Assembly: GCF_000152865.1 (NCBI RefSeq)
Contig: NZ_CH672390.1
Coordinates: forward strand, 372,001 to 436,000
DNA length: 64,000 nt
Source: Erythrobacter sp. NAP1
GTDB taxonomy: Bacteria; Pseudomonadota; Alphaproteobacteria; Sphingomonadales; Sphingomonadaceae
Reading direction: 5' to 3'
Below, piece by piece: positions 56,733-64,000 of this stretch. The notes below the pieces were generated by a model. That model was not told the DNA's origin, made no database searches, and saw nothing but the letters and a program-made list of their open reading frames with translations. The number at the start of each line of letters is the position of its first letter. The stretch's first letter is position 1. The position numbers and the translations under genes are program-made.

Positions 56733-57413
56733 ATGCAAATCAACGCCAACTTCGAAGAGCCGGCGACAGTGCACACCGCGTCGCTTGATTGGATTCCCTC
56801 TCCGATGGCCGGAGTCGATCGCCGCATGCTCGATCGCATCGGCGGCGAGGTAGCGCGCGCGACTTCGATCGTACGCTATGCCGAGGGCAGCTCGTTTGCC
56901 GAACACACCCATTCAGGCGGTGAGGAATTCATCGTGCTCGAAGGCGTCTTTCAAGATGAGCACGGCGATTATCCCGCTGGCACATACGTTCGCAATCCGG
57001 TCGGCACGCATCACATCCCTCGCTCCGAAACGGGCTGCACGATCTTCGTTAAGCTCTGGCAGTTCGACGCCGACGATCAGGAACAGATCTCTGTCGATCT
57101 TGGCAGTGCACCGTTATCTCCCGATCCTGCGCGGCCCGGAGTTGAGATGAGCGTGCTGGCGAAGCGCGATTACGAGAATGTCTCGCTCGAACAGTGGGCA
57201 CCGTCCACCGAAGCGACACTGGTCGATGATGGCGGTTTCGAGGTTCTCGTCCTCGACGGATCGATCTCGCTCGAAGGCGAGAACTACGGCGTGTACGACT
57301 GGATCCGTTGGCCTGCAGGAAGAAGCGCCACCATCACTGCCGGACACGACGGCGCACGCATTTGGATCAAGCGGGGTCACCTGAGCGAGATTCGCGTGCC
57401 CGAGCAGGCCTAG
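56733..57413 (+). CDS. Cupin protein, ChrR-like
   Basis: 226 residues from the ATG at 56733 (MQINANFEEPATVHTA); a GTG at 56703 adds ten residues. Cupin metal motif HTHSGGEEFIVLEG with a His in VGTHHIPRSETGC, as in the C-terminal domain of ChrR anti-sigma factors, and a second cupin-like half after 120. No anti-sigma zinc region is present. Possibly a metal-dependent enzyme or sensor. Precedes cobS by 73 bases. Confidence 0.83.
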   Translation: MQINANFEEPATVHTASLDWIPSPMAGVDRRMLDRIGGEVARATSIVRYAEGSSFAEHTHSGGEEFIVLEGVFQDEHGDYPAGTYVRNPVGTHHIPRSETGCTIFVKLWQFDADDQEQISVDLGSAPLSPDPARPGVEMSVLAKRDYENVSLEQWAPSTEATLVDDGGFEVLVLDGSISLEGENYGVYDWIRWPAGRSATITAGHDGARIWIKRGHLSEIRVPEQA

Positions 57414-57486
57414 GTGAAAATGTCAGGTCTAGATTTGAAACCGATACTTGCCCGCGCGGCGCTAGGCCTTTAACGGTCCGGTCGAA

Positions 57487-58476
57487 ATGAACTCACACTC
57501 CTCTGAAGAATTCGCCGGCAAGAGCGCCATTCCCTCCGAGCCCGATGCAATGGTCGACGTGCGCGATACGTTCGGCATCGACGTCGATTGGCAGGTCCCC
57601 GCCTTCAGTGCGAATGACGAGCATGTGCCCGAGCTCGACAGAGACTACGTCTTCGATCCGGACACCACGCTCGCGATCCTCGCTGGTTTTGCGCACAACC
57701 GCCGCGTGATGGTTCAGGGCTATCACGGCACGGGTAAATCGACCCACATCGAACAGGTCGCGGCGCGCCTCAACTGGCCGAGCATCCGCGTAAACCTCGA
57801 TGCACATATCAGCCGTATCGACCTTGTTGGGCGCGATGCGATTGTCCTGAAGGACGGTCTGCAGGTCACCGAATTCAAAGAAGGCATCCTCCCCTGGGCG
57901 CTTCAGCACCCGGTTGCACTGACCTTCGATGAATATGACGCAGGCCGCCCTGACGTCATGTTCGTGATCCAGCGCGTGCTCGAGTTTGACGGTCGCCTGA
58001 CCCTGCTCGACCAGAACCGTGTGATTACGCCAAATCCCTATTTCCGCCTGTTCGCGACTACCAACACGGTCGGCCTTGGCGACACAAGCGGCCTTTACCA
58101 CGGCACGCAGGCGATCAATCAGGCGCAGATGGACCGCTGGAATATTGTCGTGGCGCTCAATTACCTGCCCGCTGAAACCGAGCAGAAGATCGTCAAATCC
58201 AAGACGCCCGAGGCCGACGACGCGATGATCGCAGACATGGTCAAGGTTGCCGAACTGACCCGTCAGGGTTTCATGAGCGGCGACATCTCCACCGTGATGA
58301 GCCCGCGTACCGTCATTACCTGGGCGCAGAACGCCGCGATCTTCAACTCGGTCGGCTTTGCTTTCCGGCTTTCGTTCCTGAACAAGTGCGACGAGGCCGA
58401 GCGCACGCTGGTGAGCGAGTATTACCAGCGCGTGTTCAACGAAGATCTCCCGGAAGGGGCAGCAAAGGGCAGTTAA
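57487..58476 (+). CDS. cobS: Cobaltochelatase subunit CobS
   Basis: 329 residues, AAA+ ATPase. Walker [21 protein letters not shown], Walker [11 protein letters not shown], and the CobS opening [16 protein letters not shown]. CobS forms the motor of aerobic cobaltochelatase with CobT and CobN. cobT, usually next, is not downstream; a penicillin-binding protein gene is. A stand-alone MoxR-like role is possible. The start is the ATG at 57487. Confidence 0.9.
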   Translation: MNSHSSEEFAGKSAIPSEPDAMVDVRDTFGIDVDWQVPAFSANDEHVPELDRDYVFDPDTTLAILAGFAHNRRVMVQGYHGTGKSTHIEQVAARLNWPSIRVNLDAHISRIDLVGRDAIVLKDGLQVTEFKEGILPWALQHPVALTFDEYDAGRPDVMFVIQRVLEFDGRLTLLDQNRVITPNPYFRLFATTNTVGLGDTSGLYHGTQAINQAQMDRWNIVVALNYLPAETEQKIVKSKTPEADDAMIADMVKVAELTRQGFMSGDISTVMSPRTVITWAQNAAIFNSVGFAFRLSFLNKCDEAERTLVSEYYQRVFNEDLPEGAAKGS

Positions 58477-58521
58477 GGCCCACTTGCGCAAGGCTGTATT
58501 AGGCTGCTAACACAGTGTTCC

Positions 58522-60657
58522 ATGGCGCTGTTTGAAAGATTCTGGAAACGCTCAGGCAATCGAGATCCGCAGCGCGGGGATGCGGGCTATTACGCGCTTT
58601 ATGAGTCCCAGCGCCCTCTCGACATTGAAGACGAAGCGCCACGATTTCGCGCCGCAGGTTCTCCCGACTTCGCGTCCTGGGACAATCGTCTTTCGAGCCT
58701 AGATGGCCATGTTGCTCGCGAAGAGCGCAAGCGCCTGCCATTTTGGAGGAAGGACTTTTGGCGCGGGCGCCGCAAGCGCTGGTGGGGCGTTCGCATCGTT
58801 GCGGCAATGTTCGCCGTGCTCATCGTTCTGTTCGCCTGGCTTGCGATCACAGCACCTCTGTCGAAAAGCCTCGAACCCATTGCTGCGCCTCAGGTAACGT
58901 TGCTCGCCAGCGACGGCACTCCGATCGCGCGCAGCGGCGCAATGGTGGCAGAACCGGTTGAGGTGGCAGACCTGCCTCCGCATGTCGTTCAGGCCTTCCT
59001 CGCGATTGAGGACAGGCGGTTCTATTCGCACTGGGGCATCGACCCGCGCGGGATCGCCCGCGCTGCGTGGACCGGGCGCGGCGGCGGGAGCACGATCACG
59101 CAGCAGCTCGCAAAGTTCACTTTCCTGACGCCCGAACAGAGCCTTTCGCGAAAGGCGCGTGAGGCGCTGATTGCGCTGTGGCTCGAAGGATGGCTGACCA
59201 AGGACGAGATCCTTTCGCGCTATCTCTCGAACGCTTATTTTGGAGACAACCAGTACGGTCTGCGCGCAGCTTCCCTCCATTACTTCTATCGTCAACCAGA
59301 AAACCTGCTTCCACAGCAAGCGGCGATGCTCGCTGGTCTGCTTCAGGCACCGTCACGCTATGCACCCTCGCACCACTACGACCGAGCGAAGGCGCGCATG
59401 GATCTGGTGGTGGGCGCGATGGTTGAGGAGGGTTACCTGACCGAGGCCGAAGCCGCCACGTTGCCAGACCCCAAGCTCGACGTGCGCACAGTGAATGATC
59501 TTCCAACCGGCACCTACTTTGCGGACTGGGCTTTGCCGCTGGCGCGAGAAGGGATGGAGGCAGGGTACGAGCGGCAGGTCATCGAAACGACGCTCGATGC
59601 CCAATTGCAGGCCCTCGCAGGCAGAGTAGTGGGCCGGGCCGGGCTCGGCGATGCGCAGGTGGCGCTCGTCGCCATGCGTCCGTCTGGCGAGGTTGTCGCT
59701 ATGGTTGGCGGCAAGGACTATGCTCAAAGCCCTTTCAATCGCGCGACGCAGGCTCGGCGGCAGCCGGGCTCGACCTTCAAGCTGTTCGTCTATCTCGCTG
59801 CGCTTGAAGCGGGCTGGTCGCCCGACGATCGCATCGCCAACACGGCGATCGAGGCCGGGTCCTACCGCCCCAAGAACGCGCGCGAGCAATATTCGGACAC
59901 AATCACGCTGGAGGATGCTTTCGCCTCATCCAGCAACGTCGCTGCAGTCCGCTTGTTCAACGAGGTCGGCAGCGAACGCGTGATCCGCACTGCGCGCTCG
60001 CTTGGCATTACTTCGGACATGCCGGAAGGCGATCCAAGCCTTGCGCTGGGCACCTCAACGATGTCGCTGCTGGAGTTGACTACCGCCTATGCCGGGGTCG
60101 CCGCCAACCGATTCCCGGTGAAGGCTCATGCGTTCGAAGAAGAGGAGCAGGGTTGGTGGGAATGGCTGACCACTCCCATCGACAGCGCTTCGGACCGCAC
60201 CCACGCAGACATGGAGCGAATGCTGCGCGCCGCGATCAATCGCGGTACGGGTGAGGCGGCTGAGCTACCGATCGCAAACTTCGGCAAGACCGGCACGACC
60301 CAGAATTATCGCGATGCCCTGTTCGTGGGATATGCAGGCGATCTCGTTGTCGGCGTGTGGGTCGGCAACGATGACAACTCTCCGCTCAATCAGGTGACAG
60401 GCGGCGGACTGCCCGCCCGCATCTGGAAGGACTTCATGCGAGGCGCGCTCGACCTGCCGGCCCCGCGCCCGAGCGCTTCGCCCGATCCCGAAGGTCCGGT
60501 TCAACCCTTCGACATCGAGGAAGGCGAGGAAATTCCGCTTGGCGAAGACGGCACGGTCCTTCGCTTCGAGGAAGACGGTGTCATCCTGTCTCAGGAAGGC
60601 GTGCCTGTCGAAATCCGCATCGATGAAGACGGGTTCAACATCGACCCGATCGATTAG
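58522..60657 (+). CDS. Class A penicillin-binding protein (PBP1 family)
   Basis: 711 residues. An unusual 88-residue cytoplasmic N-terminus precedes the membrane anchor (about 89-112). The glycosyltransferase domain has the catalytic Glu163 in AIEDRRFYSHWG and GGGSTITQQLAK. The transpeptidase has Ser417-x-x-Lys420 in RRQPGSTFKLFV, SSN near 470-472, and KTGTTQNYRD (589-591). An acidic tail follows after 620 with several EDG repeats. It polymerises and cross-links peptidoglycan. Convergent with a thioesterase by three bases. Confidence 0.95.
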   Translation: MALFERFWKRSGNRDPQRGDAGYYALYESQRPLDIEDEAPRFRAAGSPDFASWDNRLSSLDGHVAREERKRLPFWRKDFWRGRRKRWWGVRIVAAMFAVLIVLFAWLAITAPLSKSLEPIAAPQVTLLASDGTPIARSGAMVAEPVEVADLPPHVVQAFLAIEDRRFYSHWGIDPRGIARAAWTGRGGGSTITQQLAKFTFLTPEQSLSRKAREALIALWLEGWLTKDEILSRYLSNAYFGDNQYGLRAASLHYFYRQPENLLPQQAAMLAGLLQAPSRYAPSHHYDRAKARMDLVVGAMVEEGYLTEAEAATLPDPKLDVRTVNDLPTGTYFADWALPLAREGMEAGYERQVIETTLDAQLQALAGRVVGRAGLGDAQVALVAMRPSGEVVAMVGGKDYAQSPFNRATQARRQPGSTFKLFVYLAALEAGWSPDDRIANTAIEAGSYRPKNAREQYSDTITLEDAFASSSNVAAVRLFNEVGSERVIRTARSLGITSDMPEGDPSLALGTSTMSLLELTTAYAGVAANRFPVKAHAFEEEEQGWWEWLTTPIDSASDRTHADMERMLRAAINRGTGEAAELPIANFGKTGTTQNYRDALFVGYAGDLVVGVWVGNDDNSPLNQVTGGGLPARIWKDFMRGALDLPAPRPSASPDPEGPVQPFDIEEGEEIPLGEDGTVLRFEEDGVILSQEGVPVEIRIDEDGFNIDPID

Positions 60658-60659
60658 CG

Positions 60660-61058
60660 CTAGGCCACTTCTGCCATCAGTATATTCATCACCGCACTCG
60701 CAATTGGACGGTCGCGGTTGTCCTGCCATGCTTCGACCGTCAGGTTGGCGTTTCGCCGTCCAATCCGGGTGATGCGTCCTTTTGCAAAGCTCGCATGCGA
60801 TTTTCCGGCTGACAGATATTGAACGGTGATATTGACCGGCTTCAGCTGAGCGTCACGGCCATCGGCCTCGAGGCGCGCGCGAAGAGCGGCATAGCCGGCA
60901 TTCTCAAGCAGGCCTGCCGTCGCGCCGCCGTGATAGTGGGCAGGGCGCCCTTCGACAGACGGTCCAAAGTCGACTGTGAGCACGGGCACGCCATCCTCCA
61001 TCTCGTGAAGCCTGATCCCGAGCGCGTTGGCGTAAGCGGGCAGTTGAATGTCACTCAT
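60660..61058 (-). CDS. PaaI-type hot-dog thioesterase
   Basis: 132 residues. Hot-dog fold with GRPAHYHGGATAGLLENAGY and the N-terminal helix of a PaaI/YdiI thioesterase. The start MSDIQLPAYANALG is the ATG at 61058; a GTG at 61061 is possible. It overlaps the upstream thioesterase gene by about eight bases. CoA or other thioester substrate; exact role unknown. Confidence 0.88.
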   Translation of the reverse strand: MSDIQLPAYANALGIRLHEMEDGVPVLTVDFGPSVEGRPAHYHGGATAGLLENAGYAALRARLEADGRDAQLKPVNITVQYLSAGKSHASFAKGRITRIGRRNANLTVEAWQDNRDRPIASAVMNILMAEVA

Positions 61059-61563
61059 CACCGGTCCCCGCTTCGCTCGCCTCGCCCTGTCCCGTCACCA
61101 TCTTGCGTGAACGCGGGTCTTTGCTCAGCGTCATGAAAACCCCGGCCATCGTCGCAAGCTGATCATCCGCATCGCCATCATGCGCAAATCCGCGAACGAA
61201 AGCGGCAGAGCGGGTAATGCGATGGCATTCGACCCGGCCCCAGATCGCGCTGCGTTCTCGCGAGGCGCGCTGATAATCGACCCTGAGATCAAGTGTAGCG
61301 ATAGGCATGAAAGCGCCCTTGGTGGTCCAGATCGCCATCCCGCTTGCCATATCCATCAGGCTGATAACGGGACCAGATGCAAGCACGGCGCGATCAGGTT
61401 CGCCGATGAGGTCTTCTCGCCAAGGCAGCTTGAGTTCGACCCAATTGTCGCCATGGGCGCTGTATTCGAGACCCAGCCACCCCGAATGACCATGCTGAAA
61501 GAACATCTTTCCCGCCGCCTCGACATCGAAGCCCGGCGCCATGCGCGTTCTATCCGCGCTCAT
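61051..61563 (-). CDS. PaaI-type hot-dog thioesterase, second copy
   Basis: 170 residues. VISLMDMASGMAIWTTKG and LDLRVDYQRASRERSAIWG, with the conserved Asp and N-terminal GHSGWLGLEY, fit PaaI-like acyl-CoA thioesterases. It is longer than the neighbour by about 40 residues at the ends. The two genes are tandem, overlapping and probably form one operon. Divergent from the small peptide cassette at 61695. Confidence 0.88.
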   Translation of the reverse strand: MSADRTRMAPGFDVEAAGKMFFQHGHSGWLGLEYSAHGDNWVELKLPWREDLIGEPDRAVLASGPVISLMDMASGMAIWTTKGAFMPIATLDLRVDYQRASRERSAIWGRVECHRITRSAAFVRGFAHDGDADDQLATMAGVFMTLSKDPRSRKMVTGQGEASEAGTGDE

Positions 61564-61694
61564 TTCCGCAAGTTTCGCAGATTTTCTCTAATCATTACAA
61601 TCCTTTAATTTCACAGACTGGGAGAATTCTTGCAGCCATGTCCGTGCATCGGCGTTTCTTGCCCGGTGCGGGATCAGTAGCAAGGAGAAGTAAA

Positions 61695-61859
61695 ATGCCA
61701 AAGATCGAGCTCGCCAGTATTCCTGGCCTCGAGACAGCACAAGCGCTGTTCGGAGCAGTGAGTGAAAAGGTCGCGACCTACGACGATTCGATCGTCTCGC
61801 TGATGGTGTACGTCTACGACACAGCACCCCCGCCGCCGCCGCCGCCCGGCATCTTTTGA
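61695..61859 (+). CDS. Short peptide with polyproline C-terminus (candidate precursor or leader)
   Basis: 54 residues from the ATG at 61695, with an excellent AAGGAG site eight bases upstream; a longer frame from 61638 has no such site. N-terminal part MPKIELASIPGLETAQALF is helical and acidic; the middle is VATYDDSIVSLMVYVYD; it ends APPPPPPPGIF with seven prolines. No transmembrane helix and no family recognised. Two genes follow closely (22-base gap, then overlap). It could be a RiPP-type precursor with a modified C-terminal core, or a leader whose polyproline stalls ribosomes. Confidence 0.72.
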   Translation: MPKIELASIPGLETAQALFGAVSEKVATYDDSIVSLMVYVYDTAPPPPPPPGIF

Positions 61860-61880
61860 TCAAGTCGGGTTGGCGGAAAG

Positions 61881-62837
61881 ATGATTGTTCATCCTGCCAT
61901 AGCAAGGCTGCGGAGCGATCACGCTTTGCAGCTTTGCGCCCGTGCCGAGATGAAGTCTGCGCATGATGCCTGGCTTCAGCGCGAGGATGTGCGCGGCGTT
62001 GCTCGCGACATCCACGAATATGCCGAAGGGCGTCCTTTGGCTGAATTGCCGGTGCTGGGCGGAGTAATCGGCGACATCGCCAAGGGAAAGGCGTTCGCGC
62101 AAGGATTGATCGGCGAGTTCACTTCCTCATTGCGCAGGCAATCTCTGGGAGAAGTACCACTGCGCCATACGGCGACACTCGGCTTTGCGCGGCTCCAACT
62201 GATGCAAGAGGGCGGGGTGGTTTTGTCGTTGTGCGTCTATGAGCCTGCGAAAGTGAACCGCAAGGCCAACTGGGCTCAATTTGCGGACAGTGAGCTTCAC
62301 GAATTGGTGCTCGCCGGTTCGGCCATTGGCCGGATGCACCGGCTCGAACGAAACGCGGCTGGGCAACGCGAAGTGCATTCAACCGATCTGATGCTAGGCG
62401 AGGGCAGCATGCTGTCTCCCATGGCTCGGTTCGAAGCGCGCCAATTTGAAAACGTGCGTAAGTCACTGCTCGTGCTTCAGCTGACCCGCATTCGTTCTAA
62501 TCCGCAGCCTACGCTCGAAATTCGATTGAGCGGCGGCGCGCTGGTGCGAGAGGTGAGTGCGGATCGGCGTGCAAGCGAGAAAGTCATGGCCCTGGGGGTC
62601 CTGGGAGCGCTCGGTCAGGCTCGGACAATTCCTACGATCAGTTCATTCGCACGCGACACCGATCAGGATGAAAACGCGCGCTGGGAAGCAGTGCGCCAGT
62701 TGCTGGCGCTTGATGCCGAAGCGGGATGGTCGCTTCTCAATGAAATCGCCAGCCGGGCTGGGGACCCCATCGCGCAGCCAGCTAAGTCGTTGATCTCTCA
62801 ATTGCGCGATCAGCAGCGGATCCTGGAGAACCAGTGA
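61881..62837 (+). CDS. Unrecognised protein with C-terminal helical-repeat region
   Basis: 318 residues, no signal peptide or transmembrane helix. The N-terminal half (about 1-215) is unrecognised, with REDVRGVARDIHEYAEG and a likely beta segment including VVLSLCVYEPAK. The C-terminal 90 residues look like HEAT-type repeats: EKVMALGVLGALGQA, then ARWEAVRQLLALDAEAGWSL. The start follows GGCGGA closely. Its TGA overlaps the next gene's ATG (TGATG at 62835-62839). Probably acts with its neighbours, perhaps as a peptide-binding or docking protein (inference). Confidence 0.72.
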   Translation: MIVHPAIARLRSDHALQLCARAEMKSAHDAWLQREDVRGVARDIHEYAEGRPLAELPVLGGVIGDIAKGKAFAQGLIGEFTSSLRRQSLGEVPLRHTATLGFARLQLMQEGGVVLSLCVYEPAKVNRKANWAQFADSELHELVLAGSAIGRMHRLERNAAGQREVHSTDLMLGEGSMLSPMARFEARQFENVRKSLLVLQLTRIRSNPQPTLEIRLSGGALVREVSADRRASEKVMALGVLGALGQARTIPTISSFARDTDQDENARWEAVRQLLALDAEAGWSLLNEIASRAGDPIAQPAKSLISQLRDQQRILENQ

Positions 62838-63724
62838 TGCCACAACTGTTCGATCTTGCAGAAGATGCCTCATGCTCCCTTCCCGAAGCGATTGAGGCGC
62901 TTGCCGCGCTTGATTTCGACCCGCGCGATGCGGGGGCGACGCTCGAAGCTGCTCGCTGGCTCAAACGGTTGGGCAACAATCACGAATTCCTCGCCGATAT
63001 CCTTCTCGACCGGCTTGCCGGGCGCACGGCGGGCGAAATTGAAAGCGGCTACGGCCCGCAGGCCATTGTCCTTTCGCCATTGCGCGGCAGCATGTTCCTG
63101 CGCGCTAACATCTGGCCCGCCGAACACGACCTGAGCTTTCGCAATTCGGGCGCTAAGACGTTTGTTTATGGCGTACCGCACGATCACAACTTCGCATTCC
63201 TGACGACCGGCTATCTCGGACCTGGCTATCGCAGCGACTATTTCGAATACGATTATGGCGAGGTCTGCGGTTTACCCGCCGAGGAAGCTGGGCTTCGTTT
63301 TATCGAGCGCAGCGCGCTGTATGAAGGCAAGACGATGCTATACCGCGCGCACCGCGATGTGCATTCGCAGTTGCCGCCAGAAAGCCTCTCGGTCTCCCTC
63401 AACGTGATGCATGTCGATCCGGCGCAGTGCTGGTATGATCAGTATGGGTTCGATCTCGAAGGCGGCACCATCACCCGCATTCTAAGTCCCAATGCAACAG
63501 AAGTCTTTCTGCGCGCAGCCGTGGCGAGCGGGTCGGATGACGCGCTGGCCTTTGCCGAGTGGGTGGGGCGCACGCACGCAAGCGACAGGATGCGGCTCGC
63601 AAGCTTTGAAGCGCGGAGCGGTGTTTCTTGTGATCGCGATGCGCTTTGGCGAGAGGGTGAACATTCCGGCAGCTTGATGGTTTCGACTATCGCAAAGGAG
63701 CGACGCGAAGCACTCGAAGCCTAG
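62837..63724 (+). CDS. Cupin-like metal-site protein, candidate modifying enzyme
   Basis: 295 residues. A short helical N-terminus is followed by a double-stranded beta-helix-like core. Metal candidates: His115 and His117 in [13 protein letters not shown], Glu137 in [10 protein letters not shown], and His172/His176 in [14 protein letters not shown]. The spacing resembles cupin motifs, though the Glu is farther off than usual. No family recognised with confidence. Translationally coupled to the preceding gene by the TGATG overlap. It may hydroxylate or otherwise oxidise the polyproline peptide (speculation). The stop codon shares CTAG with ruvX on the other strand. Confidence 0.72.
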   Translation: MPQLFDLAEDASCSLPEAIEALAALDFDPRDAGATLEAARWLKRLGNNHEFLADILLDRLAGRTAGEIESGYGPQAIVLSPLRGSMFLRANIWPAEHDLSFRNSGAKTFVYGVPHDHNFAFLTTGYLGPGYRSDYFEYDYGEVCGLPAEEAGLRFIERSALYEGKTMLYRAHRDVHSQLPPESLSVSLNVMHVDPAQCWYDQYGFDLEGGTITRILSPNATEVFLRAAVASGSDDALAFAEWVGRTHASDRMRLASFEARSGVSCDRDALWREGEHSGSLMVSTIAKERREALEA

Positions 63725-64000
63725 AGAACGCCCCCGGCGAGGCGATCAATCGCCCCCTGCAGGATCACAGCGGCCGCATGGCTGTCGATTGATTCTGCAC
63801 GTTTCTTGCGGCTCATATCCTGCCCGATCATCGCCGCCTCGGCGCTTTGGGTAGACCAGCGCTCGTCCCAAAGCAGAAGCGGCAGCGCAAAGGCCTCTTC
63901 GGCATTGCGGGCAAAGGCGCGGCTGGCCTGAGCGCGGGGGCCCTCGCTTCCATCCATGTTGCGCGGAAGGCCAAGCACGAGGCCCTTGACGCCGCGCTCG
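63721..64000 (-). CDS. ruvX: Holliday junction resolvase-like RuvX/YqgF, 5' part outside the window
   Basis: Partial, about 92 C-terminal residues. [34 protein letters not shown] and [18 protein letters not shown] are RuvX signatures with a conserved catalytic Asp in DSHAA. RuvX belongs to the RNase H-like superfamily and takes part in pre-16S rRNA maturation or junction cleavage. The start lies beyond 64000. Its TAG stop overlaps the convergent gene's TAG in CTAG. Confidence 0.95.
   Translation of the reverse strand, partial: ERGVKGLVLGLPRNMDGSEGPRAQASRAFARNAEEAFALPLLLWDERWSTQSAEAAMIGQDMSRKKRAESIDSHAAAVILQGAIDRLAGGVL

Noticed and set aside
57493..58491. 332-codon open frame on the minus strand
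   Set aside because: Antisense of cobS, whose Walker motifs are clear.
61638..61694. Longer start for the polyproline peptide
   Set aside because: The N-terminal addition MSVHRRFLPGAGS lacks a ribosome site, whereas AAGGAG precedes the 61695 ATG.

Overview
The window looks like ordinary chromosome from a GC-rich alphaproteobacterium, most likely order Sphingomonadales and near the Erythrobacter group. That placement is an inference. It rests on the infA-maf-RNase E/G-yacG-tRNA-Phe block, large TonB-dependent receptors, a K+-independent H+-pyrophosphatase, CobS/J-domain/BolA neighbours, DUF6445 and cupin-like iron proteins, and strong GC3-type codon bias, which also produces many long antisense shadow frames. 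No insertion sequence, integrase, phage gene or CRISPR array was seen.

Layout. 1-3390 is the edge of a surface-glycan locus (pseB, a flippase, a glycosyltransferase-like protein). 3442-8746 holds an EamA exporter, glmS and a GGDEF/EAL protein. 8783-17685 carries purQ and purS, then a TonB receptor, an M16 protease and a caspase-like protease, then purC. 17714-19906 is tRNA-Phe, yacG, an RNase E/G homologue, maf and infA. 20151-23348 is a second TonB receptor with a duplicated Cys-bearing module. 23374-28797 has a lipase-like hydrolase, a wax ester synthase/DGAT with a histone-H1-like tail, a flavoprotein and a heme peroxidase. 29014-35485 has uvrC, a small exported Cys protein, DUF6445, a universal stress protein, a carotenoid oxygenase and sodB. 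35562-39158 is a second envelope/glycan group (ATP-grasp, membrane protein, flippase). 39366-44792 has tesB, a cupin-like protein, a CelD-type acyltransferase and hppA. 44952-48314 is hisG-hisD-nusB-thiL. 48382-57413 is a dense run of small metabolic and stress genes. 57487-60657 is cobS and a class A penicillin-binding protein. 60660-61563 is a thioesterase pair. 61695-63724 is a three-gene cassette. ruvX runs off the right edge.

How the genes work together. Several gene pairs are translationally coupled through 1-11 base overlaps: pseB/flippase, yacG/RNase, RNase/maf, hisG/hisD/nusB, SDR/hydrolase, pirin/Nudix, GST/SRPBCC, the PaaI pair, cupin-like/acyltransferase, ATP-grasp/membrane protein, and the two enzyme-like genes of the 61.7-63.7 kb cassette. 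Stress and light-damage functions (SOD, universal stress protein, carotenoid oxygenase, peroxidase, UvrC) are scattered through the middle third.

The best candidate for an undescribed system is 61695-63724. A 54-residue peptide ending in seven prolines plus Gly-Ile-Phe is followed closely by a helical-repeat protein and by a protein with cupin-type metal-ligand spacing. This could be a peptide-modification (RiPP-like) cassette or a polyproline-stalling leader controlling its operon; the sequence alone does not decide between them.
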